Assembly: GCA_016866735.1 (NCBI GenBank)
Contig: VGLL01000014.1
Span: 1-14,330 of the forward strand
Direction: 5' to 3'
Origin: Candidatus Shapirobacteria bacterium
Lineage (GTDB): Bacteria; Patescibacteriota; Microgenomatia; VGLL01
DNA: 14,330 bases
Positions 7,377 through 13,995 of this stretch are shown in pieces. Within the stretch, counting starts at the first letter, position 1, and the number at the start of each line of letters is the position of its first letter. Below the pieces are notes generated by a model, which worked only from the letters and a program-made list of their open reading frames with translations, was not told where the DNA came from and ran no database searches. The translations under genes were made by a program, and so were the position numbers.

Positions 7377-7646
7377 ATGACTTTAACTACCGAGGAAAAA
7401 CAAAAAATTATCAAGAAGTTTGCGGCGACAGTAGGCGATACTGGCTCTCCGGAAGTTCAGATCGCCCTCCTGACAGAGAAAATCGATCGCCTGACACAGC
7501 ATTTAAAATTACATAAAAAGGATGTTCATTCTCGGCGAGGCCTTCTCTCGATGATCGCAAAAAGAAGAAGATTATTAAACTACCTTGAGAAAAAGGATAA
7601 AGAGCGAGTCAAAAGGATAGACGAGGCCCTCAAGCTTTCTCTTTAA
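7377..7646 (+). CDS. rpsO: Small ribosomal subunit protein uS15
   Basis: uS15 is a primary binder of 16S rRNA in the platform of the 30S subunit and forms an intersubunit bridge. The 89-residue length is exact for the family. Signature stretches are present: GDTGSPEVQIALLTEKI, LTQHLKLHKKDVHSRRGL and KRRRLLNYL, covering the helices that contact rRNA. The ATG follows a strong promoter by only 12 bases and has no Shine-Dalgarno. pnp begins 20 bases after the stop, the conserved rpsO-pnp pairing seen in many bacteria, but without the long hairpin-containing spacer known in E. coli. Confidence 0.98.
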   Translation: MTLTTEEKQKIIKKFAATVGDTGSPEVQIALLTEKIDRLTQHLKLHKKDVHSRRGLLSMIAKRRRLLNYLEKKDKERVKRIDEALKLSL

Positions 7647-7666
7647 ACCTCTCTTATAAATCAAAA

Positions 7667-9850
7667 ATGCAAAAGATAGTAAAATCACTAAGTTTGGGCG
7701 ACCGCACTCTTACCCTAGAAACCGGTCAGCTGGCCAGTCAGGCAAATGCTAGCGTCTTGGCTCGTTACGGCGATACCATCGTCCTGGCAACTGTCGTCGC
7801 CGCCAAGCCAAAAGAAGACCTCGGGTATTTTCCCTTAAGCGTGGAGTATCTCGAACGGCTCTACGCCGGGGGAAGAATTAAGGGATCCAGATGGGTCAAA
7901 AGAGAGGGCAGGCCTTCAGACGAGGCGATTCTTGCCGGCAGGTTAATCGATCGCTCAATCAGGCCCCTCTTCCCTAAGGGGTATGCGAATGAAGTTCAGA
8001 TCACCATTACGGTTCTTTCGGTTGACAGCGCCAATGATCCCGAGGTTTTGGGTGCCATTGCCACTTCTGCCGCCCTGGCCATTTCTGACATTCCCTGGAA
8101 TGGCCCTATCGGAACAGTGAGAATTGGCTCGAGAGAAAAAACTCCTTTCTTAAATCCAATCAACGGAGAACTGGAATTGTCAGATCTCAACCTCATTGTC
8201 TCTGCCAATAAGGACAAAGTGGTCATGCTTGAGGCAAGAGCCTTGGAAATATCAGAAGAATTGCTCCTAGAAGCAATTAATTTTGGCCACCGGGAAATAG
8301 GTAAAATAATTGGTCTGATTGAAGATTTTGCCCAAGAGGCCGGAGTCAAAAAGCGGGCAGTCTCTCCTCCCGCGACGGATCAGAAAATCACCAATGAGGT
8401 AAAAAAGCTCGCCGGAGAACGGCTTGGGGAATTAATTTGCCAAATTGCCACAAGGAAGGCTGGCCAGGCCGAGTTCGAAGAAATGAGGCTTGAAATTCTC
8501 TCCCACTTCGAAGAGAAAGAAAAAAAGATAGTTTTAGCAGCGATAGAAAAATTAACCTCGGAAAAAGTCAGGTCGATGATTTTGGCCGGAAAAAGGCCCG
8601 ACGGAAGAAAAACCAACGAGATCAGGCCTCTGGAAATTGAGGCTGGCGTTTTGCCGAGGACCCACGGCAGCGCCATTTTTCGAAGAGGAGAAACCCAGGT
8701 GTTGACCGTCACCACCCTAGGCGCCCCTTCGCTGGAACAATTAATAGAAAGCCCGCTGGGGGAAGAGACAAAAAGATACATCCATCATTACTCTATGCCG
8801 CCTTTTTCGGTCGGCGAAGTTGGTCGGGTCAGCGGACCAAACCGCAGAGAAATCGGCCACGGAGCCCTAGCCGAGAAAGCCCTTGAGCCAGTAATCCCCA
8901 AAGAAGAGAAGTTTCCTTACACTATCAGGGTGGCTACCGAGGTGCTCTCCTCGAATGGATCAACCTCCATGGCCTCGGCCTGCGGTTCTTCACTTTCCCT
9001 GATGGACGCGGGCGTACCTATCTCTTCTCCTGTCGCCGGCATTGCCCTAGGACTAATAACAGGCGGAGAAAAAGAATCCGTCATTCTGTCGGACATTGCC
9101 GGCCTTGAAGACGCAAATGGCGACATGGACTTTAAGGTCGCCGGGACCAAAAATGGAATTACCGCCATCCAGCTAGACGTAAAAACAAGCGGTCTTAACC
9201 TTGAGATTATCGAGAAAATTCTCGCGCAGGGAAAAGAAGGCCGCCTCTTTATTCTTGATAAGATGGCGCAGGTTCTTCCCGCCTCCCGCCCGAAAATCTC
9301 GCAGTATGCCCCGAAAGTGGCTATTCTTCACGTTGCGCCCGACAAAATCGGCGAAGTCATTGGGCCGGGCGGTCGCACTATCAGAAAAATTATTGAGGAA
9401 ACCGGTTGCGCCGTTGAGGTGGAAGATGACGGAACGGTAAATATTTCTGGGACTGATGAAACTTCAGTGGCATCTGCAATCGCCCGCGTCGAGGGATTAA
9501 CCAAGGAAGTTGGCGTGGACGAAGTTTATGAAGGAACTGTCAGAAGAATTCAGCCCTTTGGTGCTTTTGTTGAAATCCTCCCAGGCAAAGAGGGATTAGT
9601 TCACGTGTCGCAAATGTCCGACGGCTTCGTGCAAAAACCAGAAGATATTGTTTCTCTTGGCCAGAAGGTCAAAGTAAGGGTGAGAGAAATTGACGACCAG
9701 GGGCGAATCAATCTTTCCATGCTCTTCGGCGAAACTGCCCGCCAAAAAGAATCTCCAAGGCCCTCGCGGCCGCCGCTTCCCTTTCGGCCAAGACGTAATC
9801 CATCCCCGCCATTTTTTCGCCAACCCCAACGTTCTCGCTGGGGGAGATAG
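7667..9850 (+). CDS. pnp: Polyribonucleotide nucleotidyltransferase (PNPase)
   Basis: PNPase is a trimeric, phosphate-dependent 3'-to-5' exoribonuclease that degrades mRNA and can also add nucleotides. The 727-residue protein has the full order: first RNase PH domain, helical linker, second RNase PH domain, KH and S1. The catalytic second core is intact, with PNRREIGHGALAEKAL, the SSNGSTSMAS phosphate loop, and GLEDANGDMDFK carrying Asp482, Asp488 and Lys490. The KH loop GPGG is at 566-569, and the S1 domain (about 622-690) begins VYEGTVRRIQPFGAFVEI. The last 34 residues form an Arg/Pro-rich tail (9 Arg, 10 Pro) that could bind RNA or a partner. It probably shares the rpsO transcript; TATAAA at 7655-7660 lacks a -35 and lies very close to the ATG. 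Confidence 0.98.
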   Translation: MQKIVKSLSLGDRTLTLETGQLASQANASVLARYGDTIVLATVVAAKPKEDLGYFPLSVEYLERLYAGGRIKGSRWVKREGRPSDEAILAGRLIDRSIRPLFPKGYANEVQITITVLSVDSANDPEVLGAIATSAALAISDIPWNGPIGTVRIGSREKTPFLNPINGELELSDLNLIVSANKDKVVMLEARALEISEELLLEAINFGHREIGKIIGLIEDFAQEAGVKKRAVSPPATDQKITNEVKKLAGERLGELICQIATRKAGQAEFEEMRLEILSHFEEKEKKIVLAAIEKLTSEKVRSMILAGKRPDGRKTNEIRPLEIEAGVLPRTHGSAIFRRGETQVLTVTTLGAPSLEQLIESPLGEETKRYIHHYSMPPFSVGEVGRVSGPNRREIGHGALAEKALEPVIPKEEKFPYTIRVATEVLSSNGSTSMASACGSSLSLMDAGVPISSPVAGIALGLITGGEKESVILSDIAGLEDANGDMDFKVAGTKNGITAIQLDVKTSGLNLEIIEKILAQGKEGRLFILDKMAQVLPASRPKISQYAPKVAILHVAPDKIGEVIGPGGRTIRKIIEETGCAVEVEDDGTVNISGTDETSVASAIARVEGLTKEVGVDEVYEGTVRRIQPFGAFVEILPGKEGLVHVSQMSDGFVQKPEDIVSLGQKVKVRVREIDDQGRINLSMLFGETARQKESPRPSRPPLPFRPRRNPSPPFFRQPQRSRWGR

Positions 9851-9855
9851 ACTGA

Positions 9856-9864
9856 TGTGATAAT
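9856..9864 (+). promoter_or_regulatory. Extended -10 promoter before the Lon-like ATPase
   Basis: TGTGATAAT is an extended -10 element (TG at 9856-9857, GATAAT at 9859-9864). No good -35 is seen, which is normal for extended -10 promoters. The predicted start (about 9871) is about three bases before the ATG at 9874, again implying a leaderless message. Confidence 0.5.
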
Positions 9865-9873
9865 ATTATTGAT

Positions 9874-10941
9874 ATGACTGCCCGTTCAGATCTTTTTGGC
9901 GAGGTCGCCAAGCTTGAAGAAAAAGTAAACCAAGCGGTTCTTCCCCCAGAACTTAAAGACCGACTTTTGGAAATGATTAAAAGACTTACCCGCATGGCCA
10001 AGTTCGGGGGCTATTCTTCTGAATACGAACAGGTAGGGCGCTACATCGACTGGGTTACCGCCCTTCCCTGGCTAAAAAGAAGTGAGGATATCTTGGATCT
10101 TAACTTTGCCCAAAAAGTCCTTGATAAGAACCACTATGGCCTAGCCCCGATAAAGGATAGGGTAATTGAATACCTCGCCGTGCTGCACCTTAAACAACAG
10201 GAGAGTAAACAGGTAGGCCAGAAGGAAATTATTAGGGCTCCGATACTTTGTTTTGTGGGGCTGGTGGGAACGGGCAAGACCACTATCGCCTATTCCATCG
10301 CCGAAGCCATGGGAAGAAAATTCGTGAGAATTCCCTTTGGGGGAATGGGCGATATCCTTTATCTGCGCGGACAATCCCGCGCTTTTCCTGACGCGGAGCC
10401 GGGACAAATCATTAAGGGATTAAGGCGGGCCGGAACGAAAAATCCCGTCATTCTTTTGGATGAAATTGACCGGGTGGCCGACAGTGTCAGGGCAAGTATT
10501 ATGGGCGTCTTAATCGAGCTTTTGGACCCCGAGCAAAATTCTGCTTTTGCCGATCACTTTATTGATTATCCCATTGATCTTTCTGAAGTTCTATTTGTGG
10601 CTACGGCCAATAACACCACTAATATTTCCACCGCCGTCTTAGACCGTCTCGAGCCGATGCAAATGCCCTCTTACACCGACGAGGAGAAAACGATCATCGC
10701 TAAACAATACATTCTTCCCCATACCATGACCGAGACCGGATTAAGCAAGGAAAACCTGACTATCGATGATTCTGTTTGGCCGAAAATTGTTCGTCCCTTG
10801 GGTTTTGATGCAGGCGTGAGAACGCTGGAAAGAACGGTCGAGGGAATCTGCCGCAAGGTCGCCCGCGCCATTGTCGAGGGCAAAGGGCAAAAATTTTCTC
10901 TAAACGAAGAAAACATTAAACAGTACTTACCGACTTGGTAG
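9874..10941 (+). CDS. Protease-less Lon-type AAA+ ATPase
   Basis: The 355-residue protein matches the central part of Lon. The helical segment before the ATPase contains EYEQVGRYIDWVTALPW (50-66) and YGLAPIKDRVIEYLAV. The AAA+ module follows with Walker A GLVGTGKT (129-136), Walker B ILLDE (193-197), sensor-1 Asn246, arginine finger Arg258 and sensor-2 GVRTLER (Arg316). Both the N-terminal LON substrate domain and the C-terminal Ser-Lys protease are absent; the protein stops at KQYLPTW, where the Lon protease domain would begin. Downstream sequence encodes an unrelated gene, so this is not a frameshifted Lon. The pore loop reads AFPDAEPG (170-177) in place of the usual YVGAMPG-like loop. An ATP-driven remodelling or unfolding role without proteolysis is inferred; partners are unknown. 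Confidence 0.88.
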   Translation: MTARSDLFGEVAKLEEKVNQAVLPPELKDRLLEMIKRLTRMAKFGGYSSEYEQVGRYIDWVTALPWLKRSEDILDLNFAQKVLDKNHYGLAPIKDRVIEYLAVLHLKQQESKQVGQKEIIRAPILCFVGLVGTGKTTIAYSIAEAMGRKFVRIPFGGMGDILYLRGQSRAFPDAEPGQIIKGLRRAGTKNPVILLDEIDRVADSVRASIMGVLIELLDPEQNSAFADHFIDYPIDLSEVLFVATANNTTNISTAVLDRLEPMQMPSYTDEEKTIIAKQYILPHTMTETGLSKENLTIDDSVWPKIVRPLGFDAGVRTLERTVEGICRKVARAIVEGKGQKFSLNEENIKQYLPTW

Positions 10942-10976
10942 CGGTTAGACTACCCCACCAGTTTCAGAATATTCTC

Positions 10977-11555
10977 ATGGCACAAACGAAACTACAAGAA
11001 GAAAAGCTTCTGGGAGAAATCAGATCCTGGGTAACAAAAATCTACTCCAATGCGGATCATCTTTTAAGAACTGAGTACTGGCTTTTTAGATTAAACCCCA
11101 AAGTAGATTTAGCTTCTAGGATTGCTGCTTTAACCCATGACATAGAAAGAGCTTTCGAGGACGGGCGAAAGCCGCCTAGTCCGGAAATAAAAAGCGCACG
11201 CTGGGATGATCCAGTTTATAATAAGTGGCACGGGGAAAGATCTGCTGATCTTACCTGCCAAAAACTCGAGGGGCTAAAAGTTAGAGATCGATCAATACTT
11301 AATAAGACAAAACGCCTGATTCGCCTGCACGAGTTTGGCGGAGATTCGGAAACCGATCTGGTAAAAGATGCCGACAGCTTAAGTTTTCTCGAGATTAACG
11401 TTCCCCTCTTCATTTCACGAATTCCAACAACGTTAACAAAGGAGGAGGCGAGAGAAAAATTTGATTATATGTTTGGGCGAATTACCTCTGCGGAGGCAAA
11501 AAACCAAGCTAACCCACTTTATCGAAAGGCGTTAAATAAGCTTAATAAGTTATAA
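10977..11555 (+). CDS. HD-domain predicted metal-dependent phosphohydrolase
   Basis: With the ATG at 10977 the product has 192 residues. A fuller HD-type ligand series is visible: His28 (NADHLLRTEYW), His54-Asp55 (AALTHDIERAF), His85 (WHGERSAD), His118 (RLIRLHEFGG) and Asp131/Asp133 (KDADSLSFLE). The spacing fits the HD superfamily of metal-dependent phosphohydrolases and recalls DUF4202-type proteins; the substrate cannot be read from sequence. A TTG at 10935 would add 14 residues and overlap the ATPase gene, but those residues look like shadow sequence, so the ATG is preferred. The 35-base gap from the Lon-like gene suggests co-transcription. No Shine-Dalgarno is present. Confidence 0.6.
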   Translation: MAQTKLQEEKLLGEIRSWVTKIYSNADHLLRTEYWLFRLNPKVDLASRIAALTHDIERAFEDGRKPPSPEIKSARWDDPVYNKWHGERSADLTCQKLEGLKVRDRSILNKTKRLIRLHEFGGDSETDLVKDADSLSFLEINVPLFISRIPTTLTKEEAREKFDYMFGRITSAEAKNQANPLYRKALNKLNKL

Positions 11556-11562
11556 AATAACA

Positions 11563-11578
11563 ATTTAATCAATTAAAT
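11563..11578 (+). repeat. Short AT-rich inverted repeat
   Basis: ATTTAAT (11563-11569) and ATTAAAT (11572-11578) form a 7-2-7 inverted repeat, five bases before the larger palindrome. It is entirely A/T apart from one C in the spacer, so chance is a real possibility. It may be a second half of a composite operator. Confidence 0.4.
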
Positions 11579-11582
11579 CGCG

Positions 11583-11610
11583 ATGTATCATATATTAATA
11601 TATGATACAT
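11583..11610 (+). promoter_or_regulatory. Perfect 28-bp palindrome before the uracil-DNA glycosylase
   Basis: ATGTATCATATATT is followed directly by its exact reverse complement AATATATGATACAT, giving 14+14 bases with no mismatch and no spacer. It ends 11 bases before the glycosylase ATG at 11622 and could overlap a -10 element (TATGAT, 11601-11606). There is no T-run after it, so it does not look like an intrinsic terminator. The best reading is an operator for a dimeric regulator, or an RNA hairpin abutting the start codon. Confidence 0.7.
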
Positions 11611-11621
11611 GAGACTAAAAG

Positions 11622-12272
11622 ATGAACGAAGACGAAAAACAGAAAGAATTAGAGGAAATTGCCGGACAAGTTAACGAATGCCAAAGATGCCCTCTTTACA
11701 GGGGAGCTAATAGGGCCGTTCCCGGCGAAGGAAGTCCCGACGCCAAAATTATGTTCATCGGCGAAGGCCCGGGCTATTGGGAAGACCAAAGGGGAATCCC
11801 CTTTTGCGGAGCAGCCGGAGCCCTTTTAGACAAGCTGCTTCAATCTATCAAAGTGGAACGAAAAAGCGTTTTTATCGGCAATGTAGTAAAGCACCGACCG
11901 CCCGGAAACCGCGATCCTCTACCGGAAGAAATTGCCGCCTGCAGTGAGTGGCTTGACAGACAAATAGGCATTATCCAGCCCAAGATTATCGTTACCCTTG
12001 GGCGGTTTTCCATGGCCAAGTTTATTCCGGAAGGGAAAATCTCGCAAATACACGGTCAGCCAAGATTTATCGAGTTTGAGGGGGAAAAATATATCGTTAT
12101 TCCCATGTTTCACCCAGCCGCCGCCTTGAGAAGTCTAGAGATTATGGGTAAAATAAAGGAGGACTTTTCGAAAATTCCCGAATTGCTCAAGGAGAATAAG
12201 GATCAGGACATTATGAGGGCACAAGAGAGGCCAGAATCACCAAAGGAAGAACAATTAAGCCTATTACAATAA
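11622..12272 (+). CDS. Family 4 (iron-sulfur) uracil-DNA glycosylase
   Basis: The enzyme removes uracil from DNA to start base-excision repair. Family-4 motifs are clear: GEGPG (47-51) with Glu54-Asp55 and IPFCGAAG (59-66) forming the uracil pocket, and HPAAALR as the second catalytic motif. Cluster ligands are Cys20, Cys23 and Cys107, but the position normally occupied by the third Cys in the VKCRPPGNR motif is His91 (VKHRPPGNR). The 216-residue length is typical. A charged tail ends in EEQLSLLQ, resembling the bacterial sliding-clamp binding peptide (QLxLF/L) at 211-215. The start is fixed by an in-frame TAA six bases upstream. A perfect 28-bp palindrome ends 11 bases before the ATG; RNase J starts 30 bases after the stop. 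Confidence 0.93.
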   Translation: MNEDEKQKELEEIAGQVNECQRCPLYRGANRAVPGEGSPDAKIMFIGEGPGYWEDQRGIPFCGAAGALLDKLLQSIKVERKSVFIGNVVKHRPPGNRDPLPEEIAACSEWLDRQIGIIQPKIIVTLGRFSMAKFIPEGKISQIHGQPRFIEFEGEKYIVIPMFHPAAALRSLEIMGKIKEDFSKIPELLKENKDQDIMRAQERPESPKEEQLSLLQ

Positions 12273-12302
12273 ATAAGCAGCAGGTAGATAACTTAATAAA
12301 CA

Positions 12303-13958
12303 ATGAGTACTCTTAAAATAATTTCTCTTGGGGGGTTTGCCAACGTCACCAAGAATATGTTTGTTTACGAAACTCCCCAGGATATTTTGATCGTTGATTG
12401 CGGGGTGGGTTTTCCTGAAGAAGAAATGTTGGGCGTCGACTTAGTTATTCCTGATATTTCCTATCTTAAAGACAAAAAGCAAAAGATCAGGGGCATTATT
12501 CTCTCGCACGGCCACGATGATCATATTGGTGGCCTCCCTTACATCTTGCCCCAACTCCCGCAAGTGCCCGTATTTGGGCCAAAGTGGGCCATTGCCCTCG
12601 CCTCCTCTAAATTAGAGGAATTTAAGGTGCCAGCTAAATTGGAAGAGATAGGCGAGGGCAGGAAAATAACTCTTGGTGGCTTCTCTATAGAATTTATCAA
12701 AGTTACTCACTCCATACCGGATACTCTCCATCTTATTATCAAAACTCCAGTCGGCACGATTTATCACGCCGCTGATTTCAAGCTTGATCTTAAGCCGGTC
12801 ATGGGCGAGGCCACAAATCAGCAAAAGATCATCACTGTCGGCAAACAGGGTGTTTTATGTCTCTTATCAGACAGCCTGCGCGCAGAGGTTCCCGGCTTTA
12901 CTCCGCCTGAAGAAAAGCTTGAGGAGATGTTTGAAAAAGAAATCGCTTCTTGTTCTGGCAAATTCTTCGTCACGACCATGTCCTCTAATTTGTCCCGCCT
13001 CAAGCAGGCAATTGACGTCTCGCTTCGCCACGGAAGAAAGATAGTTCCTGTCGGCCGCTCGATCGAAAAAAATTTGGAAATCGCCCAACGTCTTAACTAC
13101 CTAAGATACCCTCCGGGCGTTTTTGTCCCCAGGAAAAGCATAAATCAGTTTTCTCCTACGGCACTTTCTCTGCTTGTCGCCGGCAGCCAGGCTCAACTTG
13201 GCTCAGCTTTAGACCGCATTGTTTCTGGCGAAAGCGAGAACATAAAAATTAAACCAGGCGATAAGGTAATCTTTTCTACTGATTACATTCCCGGAAACGA
13301 GACCGCTATTTACTCCCTTATTGATAATATTTACCGCTTGGGGGGCGAGGTTGTCTATCAGGATATTCATGATAATGTCCATGTCAGTGGCCACGGCAGT
13401 CAGGGCGATCTGGGAAAGTTGATGAAAATGGTTAACCCCAAATTTTTTCTGCCAATTGGTGGCAACTTCCGCCATATGGCTGCCTATCAAAGGCTGGCCG
13501 CGTCGCTAGGTTTTGCCAAAGAAAAAGTCCTACTGCCCGATGGCGGCCAAATCGTTGAGTTTTTTGAAAATGGCCAGGTTGGAATTTCCCAAAAAATAGA
13601 AACCAGGCAAGTTCTGATAGACGCTCTTGGTGTTGGCGACGTGGGAGAGATTGTCTTAAGAGATCGTCAGGTGCTGGCGGAAGAAGGCATCGTGATTACT
13701 GTTTTGCCGATCGACCAAGGCACTCATGAGCTTGTCGGTGATCCGGAAATTGTCACACGGGGGTTTATTTATATTAGGGAAAACTTAGAATTCTTGCACC
13801 AAACCAAAAGCAAGATTCGCCAAACAGTTAAGAATGCTAGGGCCAGAAGGCTAGATTATCGTCTCATAAGACGAGATGTTCAAGAAACCCTAGAGAAGTT
13901 CTTCTATTCCTCCACCGGCCGCCGACCGATGGTCCTGCCAGTAATCATCGAGGTTTAA
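12303..13958 (+). CDS. rnj: Ribonuclease J (metallo-beta-lactamase/beta-CASP) with altered motif C
   Basis: RNase J is an endo- and 5'-to-3' exoribonuclease in mRNA decay and rRNA maturation. The 551-residue length matches the family. The zinc motif HGHDDH (69-74), His136 (THSIPD) and Asp158 (ADFK) are present, as are PGFTPPEE, GRSIEKN, PGNE and the VHVSGH motif (359-364). The C-terminal domain is complete (TRGFIYIRE to the end). The motif usually written PVHGEYRH reads PIGGNFRH (384-391): the motif-C histidine, a metal ligand in characterised enzymes, is Gly386, and the following Glu is Asn388. The N-terminal GGVGEIGKN signature reads GGFANVTKN. No Shine-Dalgarno is seen; the ATG is preceded by AATAAACA. 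It probably shares a transcript with the glycosylase. Confidence 0.96.
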   Translation: MSTLKIISLGGFANVTKNMFVYETPQDILIVDCGVGFPEEEMLGVDLVIPDISYLKDKKQKIRGIILSHGHDDHIGGLPYILPQLPQVPVFGPKWAIALASSKLEEFKVPAKLEEIGEGRKITLGGFSIEFIKVTHSIPDTLHLIIKTPVGTIYHAADFKLDLKPVMGEATNQQKIITVGKQGVLCLLSDSLRAEVPGFTPPEEKLEEMFEKEIASCSGKFFVTTMSSNLSRLKQAIDVSLRHGRKIVPVGRSIEKNLEIAQRLNYLRYPPGVFVPRKSINQFSPTALSLLVAGSQAQLGSALDRIVSGESENIKIKPGDKVIFSTDYIPGNETAIYSLIDNIYRLGGEVVYQDIHDNVHVSGHGSQGDLGKLMKMVNPKFFLPIGGNFRHMAAYQRLAASLGFAKEKVLLPDGGQIVEFFENGQVGISQKIETRQVLIDALGVGDVGEIVLRDRQVLAEEGIVITVLPIDQGTHELVGDPEIVTRGFIYIRENLEFLHQTKSKIRQTVKNARARRLDYRLIRRDVQETLEKFFYSSTGRRPMVLPVIIEV

Positions 13959-13982
13959 ATCCCCTCTCTCCTGTGTTAAAAT
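13954..13982 (+). promoter_or_regulatory. Possible promoter of proS
   Basis: TAAAAT (13977-13982) recurs in the same GTTAAAATT context as the nusA promoter, with a weak -35 (TTTAAA, 13954-13959) 17 bases upstream that overlaps the RNase J stop codon. The predicted start lies about six bases before the proS ATG, implying a very short leader. Confidence 0.45.
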
Positions 13983-13995
13983 TGTTCTAAACAAA

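Noticed and set aside
7655..7660. TATAAA as a pnp promoter
   Set aside because: It has no -35 at suitable spacing and lies only six bases from the ATG; read-through from the strong rpsO promoter explains pnp expression better.
7996..8781. Minus-strand open frames across pnp
   Set aside because: They are shadows of the strongly conserved PNPase reading frame and resemble no family.
10935..10976. TTG-initiated 14-residue extension of the HD protein
   Set aside because: It overlaps the ATPase gene, starts with a rare codon, and the added residues show no family resemblance; the ATG at 10977 is the simpler choice.
10942..11555. Lon protease domain separated by a frameshift from the Lon-like ATPase
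   Set aside because: The downstream reading frame encodes an HD-type protein with its own ligand series; no Lon protease Ser/Lys motifs appear in any frame I read.
11583..11610. The 28-bp palindrome as an intrinsic terminator of the HD gene
   Set aside because: The stem is almost all A/U and is not followed by a T-run, so it would terminate poorly.
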